From JAISGQ01 sp045604965 (GTDB lineage Bacteria > Bacillota > Clostridia > Oscillospirales > Acutalibacteraceae), in contig JAZUPB010000014.1 of NCBI GenBank assembly GCA_045604965.1, positions 70,632 to 134,631 of the forward strand: a stretch of 64,000 nt of DNA, read 5' to 3'. Made by a program: the position numbers and the translations under genes. The notes below the pieces were generated by a model that was given only the letters and a program-made list of their open reading frames with translations, did not search any database and was not told where the DNA came from. Below are positions 1-7,922 of this stretch, in pieces (positions within the stretch are counted from its first letter, which is position 1; every line of letters starts with the position of its first letter).

Positions 1-443
1 ATGCCGAGCTTCTTTGTCTCAGAGGTGTTGTTTGTTACCTTCAGTTTCCATACCTCATAGGTCTTGCCCTGAGGAACATAGTAAAGAGCCTCAGATGCGA
101 TGCCCTTGTATTCAGCGGAGATGGTGGTGTAAGCGGTACCGTGACGGCACTCGGACTTGTATTCATCAAGGCTCTTGCCGACAGGCTGCCAGGATGCAGA
201 CCAGAAATCGCCGGAAACGCAGTCGCGGATATAGATGTATCTTCCGGGATCGTCGCAGTCGTTGAAGCGATATCGAAGGATTCTGCCATTGGCGCCGCTC
301 TTTACAAAGCTGTAGCCGCCTGCGTTGTTGGAGATTATAGCACCGTAATTCGGATCGCCGAGGTAGTTTGCCCACGGTGCCGGAGTTGCGGGATTTGTGA
401 TGACATATTCTTTGCGCTGTTCGTCAAAGTAACCGTAATTCAT
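1..443 (-). CDS. Cellobiose phosphorylase-type GH94 enzyme, N-terminal part (cut by window edge)
   Basis: The reverse strand reads open from an ATG at 443 to the left edge without a stop (147 codons). The product starts MNYGYFDEQRKEYVITNP and continues with residues typical of the N-terminal beta-sandwich of GH94 phosphorylases (NPATPAPWANYLGD, then NNAGGYSF, YIYIRD, DFWSASWQP). Family knowledge: GH94 enzymes phosphorolyse cellobiose or cellodextrins in the cytoplasm to glucose 1-phosphate plus glucose or a shorter dextrin. I chose the ATG at 443 because AAGGAG lies 9 nt upstream. An earlier in-frame ATG exists at 463 but has no better ribosome site. The catalytic domain lies outside the window, so cellobiose and cellodextrin phosphorylase cannot be told apart. 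No signal peptide is seen. Confidence 0.85.
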   Translation of the reverse strand, partial: MNYGYFDEQRKEYVITNPATPAPWANYLGDPNYGAIISNNAGGYSFVKSGANGRILRYRFNDCDDPGRYIYIRDCVSGDFWSASWQPVGKSLDEYKSECRHGTAYTTISAEYKGIASEALYYVPQGKTYEVWKLKVTNNTSETKKLG

Positions 444-499
444 ACACAGATGCTCCTTGTCATTCATATTTATTTGCCTTTATTCGGCACTTCGGTATC

Positions 500-528
500 A
501 TAATAACATTTACATACTAAAAAATCAA
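500..528 (-). promoter_or_regulatory. Promoter of the GH94 gene
   Basis: On the reverse strand TTGATT (523-528) and TATTAT (500-505) are separated by 17 nt, placing the start of transcription about 50 nt before the GH94 start codon. The sequence AAACCGTTGATT overlaps the -35 element and could hold a LacI-type half site, which is inference. Confidence 0.55.
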
Positions 529-580
529 CGGTTTATGATTATTTAATATGGTTTAAAAATAAACTTTTTCGGAAATTCCA

Positions 581-594
581 TAAAAACGTTTACA
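581..594. promoter_or_regulatory. Possible LacI/cre-like operator
   Basis: The stretch TAAAAACGTTTACA carries the near-palindrome AAACGTTT with a central CG, a common shape for LacI/CcpA-family operators. It lies between the divergent GH94 and lipoprotein promoters, about 55 bp upstream of the GH94 -35 box. It is based on shape only. Confidence 0.3.
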
Positions 595-624
595 TTGTGA
601 GAAACAAGCGAAAAATCGATGGGT

Positions 625-653
625 TTGACAGAGGCTTTTTTAGATGGTAGTAT
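625..653 (+). promoter_or_regulatory. Promoter of the lipoprotein/carbamoyltransferase-like operon
   Basis: TTGACA at 625-630 is followed after 17 nt by TAGTAT at 648-653. Transcription would start near 660, upstream of the TTG start at 682 but downstream of the ATG at 619. This argues against the longer reading frame. Confidence 0.6.
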
Positions 654-681
654 GATAATGTATCTGAGAGGGGAAATCAGC

Positions 682-1284
682 TTGAAGAGAATGATAACAA
701 CAGTTTTGATGCTTGCGGTTATGCTGTGCTTGTGCAGTTGTTCGGGCGGTATTGGAGAAAATGCAAAGTTTCCGATTCCGAAAGCTCCTGAAGGCTGGGA
801 GGAACACATCACAGGTCCGATGCATCTTTTTTATCCGGGAGATAAATATTCAAAAGCAGAGACAGACAACGGAATCAAACTTACAAACGATGGACAGACG
901 GCATATGTCAGTGTATCAAAGGAAAAGAGCTTGCAGGGGGATATTGCGGAAATCGATGAAGAATACCTGAATGAGCTCGCGGATTCTGCCGCAAAATATC
1001 ACGACTCACTTTACGAAGAAGCCTACGGACTTCCCTTTGATACGGCAGTTAAAAATTTGAAAAGTGAAGTTAAGAACATAGGAAACGGCAAGTGTGTTTG
1101 CCTGTCATACGATATTGAAACCTCAACGACACTGGTGGCAATATCGATGACCGCCTCGTATTATCAGGTTTTCTGTTCAGGCAAGGGTGATGTGTATGCA
1201 GTTGACTTCTGTGTTTTGTCAGAAGACGGAAAAAGCGCGGAGAAATATTTTAGTGATATAATCGGAAAAATGTTTGTTGAATGA
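682..1284 (+). CDS. Small lipoprotein of unknown function
   Basis: About 200 residues. The N-terminus MKRMITTVLMLAVMLCLCSC is a lipoprotein signal peptide with candidate lipobox cysteines around residues 16-20, so the mature protein should be attached to the outer face of the membrane. The rest is a soluble domain (PIPKAPEGWEEH, then YVSVSKEKSLQGD, KSAEKYFSDIIGKMF) resembling the short extracytoplasmic lipoproteins common in Clostridia. I recognise no catalytic motif. The start is TTG at 682: GAGAGGGG lies 6 nt upstream and a promoter sits between 625 and 653. Its stop codon overlaps an ATG of the next reading frame, so it is probably cotranscribed with the carbamoyltransferase-like gene, although no functional link is evident. 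Confidence 0.75.
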   Translation: MKRMITTVLMLAVMLCLCSCSGGIGENAKFPIPKAPEGWEEHITGPMHLFYPGDKYSKAETDNGIKLTNDGQTAYVSVSKEKSLQGDIAEIDEEYLNELADSAAKYHDSLYEEAYGLPFDTAVKNLKSEVKNIGNGKCVCLSYDIETSTTLVAISMTASYYQVFCSGKGDVYAVDFCVLSEDGKSAEKYFSDIIGKMFVE

Positions 1285-1319
1285 AAAATGAAAACCGATT
1301 GACATACGGGAGTGATAAA

Positions 1320-2150
1320 ATGAAGCATATGATCAGATTAACTGACGGCAGTGCAGATGATGTTTACAGCATATTCAAGCTGACAGATGAAATCAGACAG
1401 GGAAAGTACAGCGATTTTTTAAAGGGAAAGACGGTTGTGATGTTTTTCCCAAATTCCAGCATTCGTACAAGGGTGACCTTTGAAAAGGGAATATATCTTC
1501 TCGGTGGTCAATCGATCCTTTTTCCCAGCGAAACTCTGAATAAAAAAGAGGATATAAAAGACGTATGCGGTTATCTGAATAATTGGGCTGACATCATCAT
1601 AGTGCGCCATAAAGATATACAGGTAATCGAAAATATGGCAAAATATTCGAAGGTGCCGATTATTAACGCAATGACTGACATTAATCATCCGTGTGAAATT
1701 CTGTCAGATATGTATGCACTGTCAAAAATCAGAAGTGATTTTTGTAATGACAGATTTTTATTTGTGGGCAAAAGAGGAAATATCGGATTGGAATGGAAAG
1801 CCGCATCAGAAACAATGGGATTTTGTCTGGAGCAATGCTGCGGAAAAGGATATGAAATTGATGGGTTGAAGGTGCATTACGATATTATGCAGGCAGTGGA
1901 AGGAAAGGACATTGTATGTACAGATCCTGTTTCTGCCGATGATTTGTCTGCATTCAAAAACTGTCAGGTGACAGTGGAGGCAATGAACAGAGCAAACAGC
2001 GGTGCAATATTGAACCCCTGTCCGCCGTTTTACAGGGGAGAGGAAGTAACGGCAGAGGTAATTGATTCGAATTATTTTGTCGGATACGAATTTAAAAAGC
2101 ATCTTCTTACAGTTCAGCAAGCAATTATGATTTACTGTTTGATGGGATGA
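1320..2150 (+). CDS. Divergent ornithine/aspartate carbamoyltransferase-family protein
   Basis: A 276-residue member of the carbamoyltransferase fold. The carbamoyl-phosphate loop is present as SSIRTRVTFE (about residue 45). The second phosphate motif is HPCE instead of the HPCQ of ornithine carbamoyltransferases. The C-terminal substrate loop reads NPCPPFYRGEEVTAEVID where OTCases have HCLPAFHRGEEVT, so the conserved His is Asn and the active-site Cys appears moved by one position. It is shorter than typical OTCases (about 300-335). The start is ATG at 1320 with GGGAG upstream; an earlier ATG at 1281 lacks a ribosome site. No arginine or pyrimidine genes are nearby, so the substrate may differ from ornithine or aspartate (inference). 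Confidence 0.75.
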   Translation: MKHMIRLTDGSADDVYSIFKLTDEIRQGKYSDFLKGKTVVMFFPNSSIRTRVTFEKGIYLLGGQSILFPSETLNKKEDIKDVCGYLNNWADIIIVRHKDIQVIENMAKYSKVPIINAMTDINHPCEILSDMYALSKIRSDFCNDRFLFVGKRGNIGLEWKAASETMGFCLEQCCGKGYEIDGLKVHYDIMQAVEGKDIVCTDPVSADDLSAFKNCQVTVEAMNRANSGAILNPCPPFYRGEEVTAEVIDSNYFVGYEFKKHLLTVQQAIMIYCLMG

Positions 2151-2176
2151 TAACTGATTACAGCTGTATAATCAGC

Positions 2177-2214
2177 AACCCCCACCGTATGACTTCGGTC
2201 ATATGGTGGGGGTT
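2177..2214. terminator. Hairpin between convergent genes
   Basis: A 17-bp inverted repeat (AACCCCCACCGTATGAC with its near-complement, one G-T pair) closed by a TTCG tetraloop. It lies 26 nt after the carbamoyltransferase-like gene and 6 nt beyond the end of the convergent GNAT gene. The downstream U tract is weak (TCGTTGTTT), but position and stem strength fit a terminator. Confidence 0.7.
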
Positions 2215-2220
2215 CGTTGT

Positions 2221-2700
2221 TTAAACTATTGCCTGAACTGTTTCCTTTTCCATACAGATGGCTTTCCAGCCGTTGGGACGGATTACCGTCTCAACCTCAG
2301 AAAAACCGCATTTTTTATAACACTTATACGCCGCAATGTTAAAATCAAAAACAAACAGCCTGATTTTACACAGTCCCAATTCATTACAGCAATACTCGGT
2401 AAAGCAGTCAAGTATCTGAGTGCCAAGACCTTGTCCTGTAAGGCTTGGATCCAGTACAAACCTGCCGATCAGGCCTGTGCCGTTCTCTTTTGAAATAATT
2501 TCTATAGTGCCGACCATTCGGTCGTCTGAAATTACCTCATAGACATCCGCACCCTCCGACAGTCTGTGTTCAATCTGTTCTTCGGTCAGAGGATACTCGT
2601 ATCCTCTTCCTGCCCACTGTGCGAGAAAATCAGCATCTTTGTCTCTGCACCAGCCGACAATATTTTTTACATTGTCTGTTTTGAGTTTTTGTATATTCAT
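2221..2700 (-). CDS. GNAT-family N-acetyltransferase
   Basis: A 159-residue single-domain GNAT protein. The acetyl-CoA binding motif A is visible as FVLDPSLTGQGLGTQIL near residues 92-108, followed by the motif B segment NIAAYKCYKKCGFSEVE. Members transfer an acetyl group from acetyl-CoA to an amine on small molecules or proteins; the substrate here cannot be read. The start codon at 2700 is preceded by TAGGATAG. Upstream in the same direction are a 38-nt gap, a degenerate zinc-ribbon mini-gene, and the lipoprotein ending at 2838, so all may be read from the promoter at 5460-5488. It ends next to a strong hairpin shared with the opposite strand. Confidence 0.85.
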   Translation of the reverse strand: MNIQKLKTDNVKNIVGWCRDKDADFLAQWAGRGYEYPLTEEQIEHRLSEGADVYEVISDDRMVGTIEIISKENGTGLIGRFVLDPSLTGQGLGTQILDCFTEYCCNELGLCKIRLFVFDFNIAAYKCYKKCGFSEVETVIRPNGWKAICMEKETVQAIV

Positions 2701-2705
2701 AATAT

Positions 2706-2799
2706 CTATCCTAAATCGTAGGGTGAATCGCAGTATTCGCAGATATCACCGTATGTGTGTGCATCCGCACTCAGCATAAATCATTTTATGTCCTTCCAT
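2706..2799 (-). pseudogene. Possible frameshifted zinc-ribbon mini-gene
   Basis: On the reverse strand an ATG at 2799 has a strong AAGGAG ribosome site and encodes MEGHKMIYAECGCTHIR, then stops at 2746. Reading the next frame across the middle gives AHTYGDICEYCDSPYDLG and a stop at 2706, five bases before the GNAT start. Joined by a one-base frameshift, the two halves give a CxxC-type zinc ribbon (ECG ... CEYC). It is either a decayed gene, a sequencing indel, or a 17-residue peptide with a chance remainder. The frameshift reading is inference. Confidence 0.35.
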
Positions 2800-2837
2800 T
2801 TTGTTCTCCTTTTTAAAATGTTTAATATACCGCGCAG

Positions 2838-3383
2838 TTACCAGTAGCAGGGGTAGTCGGTAAATACCCATTTGTCATCGGTATTCTGAAGGATAAATTC
2901 ATATTCCTCGGTACTGTCGATACTTCCGTCAAGATCGCTGTCATATCTGACAGCGGCAGTGAGAACGATCTTTTTTTTGGAGGGTCTTGAAACGGCAAGA
3001 GTCTCATCGACCAGCGTTATGTCGGTGCCTCTGGCAGATTCATTTGAATAAAGATAACCGTTGCTTTCCATATACGGACCGTCAGCCCACATTTCAGTTA
3101 CTGTATCTGCGTCAAAATGCGAACAGAGAAGAGTGTTGAGCTTTTCCTTCGTGCAGATATTCTCATCGGATACTCTGTAGAAGATCTCGCCCGAATCGCT
3201 TTCAATAGCGTCGTTGCCGTCACCTTCGGCAGCGGATAAGTAGAAGAGATTATAGAGCTCTTTGCTCTCTTCGAATTTTGCCAGAACCTCATCGTCTGTG
3301 AGATCGCAAGGGGAAGCAGAGCAGCCCGAAACAATAGATGAAAATAAAAGCAGAATACAGCTTAAAATAACAAACTTTTTCAA
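2838..3383 (-). CDS. Lipoprotein of unknown function
   Basis: About 181 residues. The signal peptide (LKKFVILSCILLLFSSIV) ends in a lipobox SGC, predicting a membrane-anchored extracytoplasmic protein. The mature part contains an acidic alpha-helical start (LTDDEVLAKFEESKELYNLF) and a C-terminal beta-rich segment ending YEFILQNTDDKWVFTDYPCYW. It resembles small NTF2- or IseA-like accessory domains, but I cannot assign a family. The start is TTG at 3383, eight bases after AAGGAG; the ATG at 3416 has no ribosome site and would add 11 residues before the signal peptide. It follows the large InlB-repeat protein by 40 nt and is probably its operon partner. Confidence 0.7.
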   Translation of the reverse strand: MKKFVILSCILLLFSSIVSGCSASPCDLTDDEVLAKFEESKELYNLFYLSAAEGDGNDAIESDSGEIFYRVSDENICTKEKLNTLLCSHFDADTVTEMWADGPYMESNGYLYSNESARGTDITLVDETLAVSRPSKKKIVLTAAVRYDSDLDGSIDSTEEYEFILQNTDDKWVFTDYPCYW

Positions 3384-3423
3384 TTGAGGCACTCCTTTAC
3401 ATTCTGGTTTTTTCAAAAAATAA

Positions 3424-5424
3424 TTATCGGACGAATGAGCGCATACCGTCTACAATTGAATCTTCCTCGCAGAATCCGTATGCTTCGTCAAGAGAACAGA
3501 CCTTGCCGTTTGCAGGGTCAACAACAACAAAGTGTTCCTTTTGGAGATTTACAAGAGTGTGCAGCATACCGTCATTTGCTTTCTTGTCTACGCCTACAAC
3601 AAGTACCCAGTGCTGCTTACCGTTGCCGAAGGTGCAGCGAAGCATAGAAGGGAGATTTAAGCAAAGGTTATTGTAGACCGTTCGGTAAAGTTGTCCTTCA
3701 TTGCTTCGTATAAGCTTGCTTATGTGTCCTGCGGTAAAGGCAGTCATACCTGTTTCGGGATCCATATATTCTGTGGGAGTATGTTTTTTGCCAAACATAA
3801 TGCTCAGACCCATTGCATAGCAGGAAGCACTGCTTCCGTACTTTTTGAATACATCGCCGTATTTCTTGTCTGACTGAACGGAGTGATAATTTTTATTTTT
3901 GCTGTTTTTGATGATTTTGCAGTTTTTGTCCCCTATTTTTTCGTCTTCCATTTCGGAAGCGTAAATATCCTCATTGACATTCAGGGCAGTTACTACAATT
4001 TCAGCTTTTTCACCTGTACCGTCGGCAGCGGCTATGGTAATAACGGAGGTTCCGGGCTGAGAACCTGTTATAACACCGTTCTTTGAAACAGAAACTGAAG
4101 AGGGGAATGAAGATGAGTAAATAACGCCGAGAGTGCTTTCCTCAGAGGGTAAAACACATACATTATCGGAAATATCGATGGGATATCCTATATAAACGAT
4201 GATGTTGGAATCGCCAAGATAATCCACAGATGTAACAAGCGGAACAAATCTTGCGTAAAGAGTATGATCTTCAGGTACAGAAACAATGCTTGAACCGGTT
4301 ATTTGTGTTCCTCCGTCTGGTTCTGTGAACCAACCGAGAAATGCCTGATTTTCCTTATGGGGAACGGGCAGGTCTTCTCCGTTTGCACAATAGGGTGCGT
4401 CATAGATGACGGTCATATCGGAGTGTGATAAAGCACCGCCGTTCTTTGCGGCGTCAAATGTGACATTATAGGATGCAGGAGACCACTTGGCATAGAGAAA
4501 TTCGGTAGGCAGTGCGATACTCTCTGCGTTTATAGGATTCTGGAACTCAGGCTCTGTAAACCAGGAAATAAAATCGTATCCTGTCTTTCTGGGAATAGGA
4601 AGCTCGCCGTAGGGCTCGCCTGTCACAGCTTTGAAGCTGCCGGGGCTTACGCTGCCGCCGGAAGGATCTAAAGCTGTGGTAAAGGGGACTCCGTATTTCG
4701 GCTGCCAGCGGCTGTATAGTGTAAGTTCTTTCTGCTTGGGTACTATGTAATCGCTGTCTATCTTGGTTTCTCCCTCAGGTTCTGTGAACCATCCGAGGAA
4801 ATCATAGCCTTCGCGCTGAGGAACAGGCAGATTGCCGATAGGCTTACCCGAACGCAGAAGCTCAGGCTTGGGGACGGAGGAAGAACCATCGACGTTATAG
4901 ATTACTTTGCAGTCGGTATGTGTGTATTTTACGGTTATACGTATTTCGCCGTAGCCTTCGTCGGGGTCATAGTCGGGGGAGCGCACGTCGAAAAAGCCAT
5001 AGCTGTCTTTACCTACGATCATATCATCTTCTTCTGACATAGAAAGTGCCATGGCGACCTCACCGTTGCCGGTGGGCAGCGGCGAACGAAATCCGGCAGT
5101 AATAACAGAGCCTTCGGGAATATTATCATAAGTTGCGCTGTAGGAAGCTTTGCGGCTGCCTGAAAATGGCAACACCTTACTGATATAAGCAAAAGGCATT
5201 CCTGTTTCTCCGCACTTGATAAGTCCGTCAATATGCAAAGTCGTTGCTCTGCGTCCGTAGTTGTATTCTGATATCTTTGTATTGTATGAAATTGTCACGG
5301 TGTATTTATTGCCGGGAAGGTCACTGCGGTCGATTATGGGGATCGCACTTCCCGATATTGGCATACTTACGGCAAAAATCACAAAGGAAAGGATCAAGGA
5401 TAAAAGTCTCATCGATTTTTTCAT
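3424..5424 (-). CDS. Secreted multidomain protein: InlB repeats, Ig-like domain, papain-like C-terminus
   Basis: A 666-residue exported protein. A signal peptide (residues 1-28) is followed by an N-terminal region with no clear family. Then come three InlB/Flg_new beta-grasp repeats (roughly 175-240, 245-315, 320-395), each with a GYDFLGWFTEPEG-like signature. Next is a bacterial Ig-like domain (about 395-480) and a C-terminal domain with a papain/C39-like arrangement: Cys near 535 in SASCYAMGLS, His near 605 in KQHWVLVVGV, Asp near 636 in HFVVVDPANG. Family knowledge suggests the repeats mediate surface contacts and the C-terminus is a peptidase or peptidase-like fold; activity is inferred. 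No LPxTG or transmembrane anchor is visible. The start at 5424 follows AGGCGGGG. Confidence 0.8.
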   Translation of the reverse strand: MKKSMRLLSLILSFVIFAVSMPISGSAIPIIDRSDLPGNKYTVTISYNTKISEYNYGRRATTLHIDGLIKCGETGMPFAYISKVLPFSGSRKASYSATYDNIPEGSVITAGFRSPLPTGNGEVAMALSMSEEDDMIVGKDSYGFFDVRSPDYDPDEGYGEIRITVKYTHTDCKVIYNVDGSSSVPKPELLRSGKPIGNLPVPQREGYDFLGWFTEPEGETKIDSDYIVPKQKELTLYSRWQPKYGVPFTTALDPSGGSVSPGSFKAVTGEPYGELPIPRKTGYDFISWFTEPEFQNPINAESIALPTEFLYAKWSPASYNVTFDAAKNGGALSHSDMTVIYDAPYCANGEDLPVPHKENQAFLGWFTEPDGGTQITGSSIVSVPEDHTLYARFVPLVTSVDYLGDSNIIVYIGYPIDISDNVCVLPSEESTLGVIYSSSFPSSVSVSKNGVITGSQPGTSVITIAAADGTGEKAEIVVTALNVNEDIYASEMEDEKIGDKNCKIIKNSKNKNYHSVQSDKKYGDVFKKYGSSASCYAMGLSIMFGKKHTPTEYMDPETGMTAFTAGHISKLIRSNEGQLYRTVYNNLCLNLPSMLRCTFGNGKQHWVLVVGVDKKANDGMLHTLVNLQKEHFVVVDPANGKVCSLDEAYGFCEEDSIVDGMRSFVR

Positions 5425-5459
5425 AAGAAAAACCCCGCCTCAATATATTCAGATAATAT

Positions 5460-5488
5460 ATTTTACCACAATAGTATCAAAAGGTCAA
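5460..5488 (-). promoter_or_regulatory. Promoter of the InlB-repeat protein operon
   Basis: On the reverse strand TTGACC (5483-5488) and TAAAAT (5460-5465) are 17 nt apart, about 36 nt before the start codon. It lies just after the serA terminator, giving this operon its own promoter. Confidence 0.6.
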
Positions 5489-5498
5489 ACACACAAAA

Positions 5499-5530
5499 TG
5501 ACCTCCCGATTTTTTGTAATCGGGAGGTCA
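5499..5530 (-). terminator. Terminator of the serC-serA operon
   Basis: A perfect 13-bp stem (TGACCTCCCGATT with its complement) and a 6-nt loop, followed on the reverse strand by TTTTGTGTG. It is located 20 nt after the serA stop codon. Confidence 0.85.
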
Positions 5531-5549
5531 CATTAAATTTGGGAATTAA

Positions 5550-6716
5550 TTATTTGTTAATAACGCGGACTCTGATAACGCCCTCGATACCCTTTACAGC
5601 CTCGATGGAAGCCTCGCTGATAGCGCTGTCGCAATCGAGAACAGTGTAAGCGTAATCCTTCTTGGACTTGGAAAGCATATTCTCAATGTTGAGACCCTGT
5701 GCAGAGAATACAGCAGCAAGTCTTGTAAGGGTGTTGGGGATGTTCTTGTGGAGAACGCAGAGACGGAAGTTCTCTACAGGACCGCAGTCGAGGTCGGGGA
5801 ACATAACAGCGTTCTTGATGGAGCCCTCTTCGAGGTACTTCTTGACTTCGTCAGCAGCCATAACAGCGCAGTTGTCTTCAGACTCGGGAGTAGAAGCGCC
5901 GAGGTGGGGGATAGCAACGATACCGTCAACACCGAGAACCTCGTCGGTGGGGAAGTCGACAACATAGCCGCCGACCTTGCCGCTGGCAAGAGCTTCCTTG
6001 ATAACGTCAGCGTCAACGAGCTCTGCACGTGCGAAGTTGAGAATGCGAACGCCGTCCTTCATCTGGGAGATAGCCTCAGCACCGAGGTAACCCTTGGTGT
6101 CTGCGTTGTAAGGAACGTGGATGGAAATGTAATCGCAGTTCTCGTAGATCTCCTTGAGGTTTACGGAGTGCTTGATGTGTCTGGAGAGGCTCCATGCAGC
6201 ATCAAGGCTCATAAAGGGATCGTAGCCGTAAACGTCCATACCGAGGTTGTAAGCAGTGTTTGCAACAAGAGCACCGATAGCACCGAGACCGATAACGCCG
6301 AGCTTCTTGCCCTTTACTTCAGGACCTGCGAACTGAGCCTTGCCTTTTTCGACAAGCTTAGGAACATCTGCGCCCTGACCCTTGAGACCCTTAGCCCACT
6401 CGATAGCGGGGATGACCTTACGGGAGCACATAAAGAGAGCAGCGATAACGAGCTCCTTAACAGCGTTTGCGTTAGCACCGGGGGTGTTGAAAACAACGAT
6501 ACCCTTGTCAGCGCAGTCAACAACGGGGATGTTGTTGACGCCTGCGCCTGCTCGAGCGATAGCGAGAAGGCTTTCGGGCATATCCATTTCGTGCATGCTT
6601 GCGCTTCTTACGATAACTGCATCGGGATTTTCTACTGCATCGCCTGCGGTGTAACCTTCGCCAAGTCTGTTAAGACCGACAGCAGCGATTTTATTGAGTG
6701 TAAGAATGTTATACAT
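5550..6716 (-). CDS. serA: D-3-phosphoglycerate dehydrogenase
   Basis: A 388-residue enzyme that oxidises 3-phosphoglycerate to 3-phosphohydroxypyruvate with NAD, the first committed step of serine synthesis in the cytoplasm. The Rossmann fingerprint VIGLGAIGALVANTA sits near residues 139-153. The catalytic Arg lies in NFARAELVDADVI and the catalytic His in PHLGAST. The C-terminal 70 residues form an ACT domain (LCVLHKNIPNTLTRLAAVFS), the usual serine-sensing module. The length fits the short ACT-containing form. The ribosome site AGGAG is close to the ATG. It lies 26 nt after serC, so the two consecutive steps of the pathway are cotranscribed. SerB was not found in the window. Confidence 0.95.
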   Translation of the reverse strand: MYNILTLNKIAAVGLNRLGEGYTAGDAVENPDAVIVRSASMHEMDMPESLLAIARAGAGVNNIPVVDCADKGIVVFNTPGANANAVKELVIAALFMCSRKVIPAIEWAKGLKGQGADVPKLVEKGKAQFAGPEVKGKKLGVIGLGAIGALVANTAYNLGMDVYGYDPFMSLDAAWSLSRHIKHSVNLKEIYENCDYISIHVPYNADTKGYLGAEAISQMKDGVRILNFARAELVDADVIKEALASGKVGGYVVDFPTDEVLGVDGIVAIPHLGASTPESEDNCAVMAADEVKKYLEEGSIKNAVMFPDLDCGPVENFRLCVLHKNIPNTLTRLAAVFSAQGLNIENMLSKSKKDYAYTVLDCDSAISEASIEAVKGIEGVIRVRVINK

Positions 6717-6742
6717 TGTAAAACTCTCCTAATTTTCAGTAA

Positions 6743-7825
6743 TTATTTGTTCTCAGCCTCGAACTTCTTCATAAACTCAACGAGCTTCTCAACACCCTCG
6801 GTGGGCATTGCGTTGTAGATGGAAGCTCTCATGCCGCCAACGGAACGGTGACCCTTGAGGTTTACGAAGCCTGCAGCGGTAGCTTCCTTGACGAACTTAG
6901 CGTCGAGCTCATCGTTGCCGGTAACGAAGGGAACGTTCATAAGGGAACGATCTTCCTTGACAACGGTGCCCTTGAACATCTCGGAAGAATCGAGGTAATC
7001 GTAAAGGATCTTAGCCTTGTTTTCATTGATCTCCTTCATCTTCTCTACGCCGCCGAGCTCGAGAAGCCACTCGAGAACGAGCTTAGCAATGTAGATAGCA
7101 TAGCAAGGAGGAGTATTGTACATAGAACCATTCTCGGAATGGGTGCTGTACTTGAGCATAGTGGGGCAGCAAGCCTGGGGCTCTGCGATGAGATCCTCGC
7201 GGATGATGACAACAGTCAGACCTGCGCAGGACATATTCTTCTGAGCGCCTGCATAGAGCATACCGAACTTGGTTACATCGAGGGGCTCGGAGAGGATGCA
7301 GGAAGAAATGTCAGCAACCAGGGGAACATTGCCGGTCTCGGGGAGAGTGTTGTACTTGGTGCCGTAGATGGTGTTGTTGAGGCAGATGTGGAAGTAATCT
7401 GCATCGGGAGTAAAGGTAGCAGGATCGAGCTTCGGGATATAGGAGAAGGTCTTATCCTTGCTGGAAGCGATAACGTTAGCTTCGCCGTAACGGGAAGCTT
7501 CCTGATATGCCTTGTTTGCCCACTGACCGGTGATGACGAAGTCAGCCTTGCCGCTCTTGGTCATAAGGTTGAGGGGAATCATAGCGAACTGGGTGGAAGC
7601 ACCACCCTGAAGGAAGAGAACCTTATAGTTGTCGGGAATGTTCATTACCTTGCGGAGAGCTGCCTCAGCGCCGTCGATGATAGCCTGATATGTCTTGGAG
7701 CGGTGAGACATCTCCATAACAGACTGACCGCTTCCCTCGTAATCAAGCATCTCGGATGCTGCTTTGGTAAGTACTGCCTCGGGCAGACAGGAAGGACCTG
7801 CAGAAAAATTGTAAACTCTTGCCAT
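6743..7825 (-). CDS. serC: Phosphoserine aminotransferase
   Basis: A 360-residue PLP enzyme that converts 3-phosphohydroxypyruvate and glutamate to O-phosphoserine and 2-oxoglutarate; the family can also serve pyridoxal phosphate synthesis. The N-terminus ARVYNFSAGPSCLPEAVL is diagnostic. The PLP-binding Lys is in YAGAQKNMSCAGLTVVI, the cofactor phosphate region in LFLQGGASTQFAMIPLN, and the C-terminus carries HRSVGGMRASIYNAMP, the substrate-binding arginine segment. The length equals the normal family size. A strong ribosome site (GGAGGTAACAAAC) precedes the ATG, and a consensus promoter lies at 7894-7922. It is first in the serC-serA operon. No serine T-box or other long leader fits in the roughly 60-nt 5' UTR. 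Confidence 0.96.
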   Translation of the reverse strand: MARVYNFSAGPSCLPEAVLTKAASEMLDYEGSGQSVMEMSHRSKTYQAIIDGAEAALRKVMNIPDNYKVLFLQGGASTQFAMIPLNLMTKSGKADFVITGQWANKAYQEASRYGEANVIASSKDKTFSYIPKLDPATFTPDADYFHICLNNTIYGTKYNTLPETGNVPLVADISSCILSEPLDVTKFGMLYAGAQKNMSCAGLTVVIIREDLIAEPQACCPTMLKYSTHSENGSMYNTPPCYAIYIAKLVLEWLLELGGVEKMKEINENKAKILYDYLDSSEMFKGTVVKEDRSLMNVPFVTGNDELDAKFVKEATAAGFVNLKGHRSVGGMRASIYNAMPTEGVEKLVEFMKKFEAENK

Positions 7826-7893
7826 TGTTTGTTACCTCCGTTATGTAGATATTCGCTCCTGATTAAGAGCTTTCTTAAAATAAGATTAGTTCA

Positions 7894-7922
7894 ATTATAG
7901 TTTTACTCTCTCACATAGTCAA
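7894..7922 (-). promoter_or_regulatory. Promoter of serC-serA
   Basis: TTGACT (7917-7922) and TATAAT (7894-7899) are separated by 17 nt on the reverse strand. The rest of the intergenic stretch up to 8100 shows no other clear element. Confidence 0.8.

Noticed and set aside
5748..6818. A 356-codon forward frame opposite serA
   Set aside because: It is the mirror frame of the strongly conserved serA gene; the translation has no family features and no ribosome site.
6848..7900. A 350-codon forward frame opposite serC
   Set aside because: Shadow of serC, caused by its biased codon use; no promoter or ribosome site.
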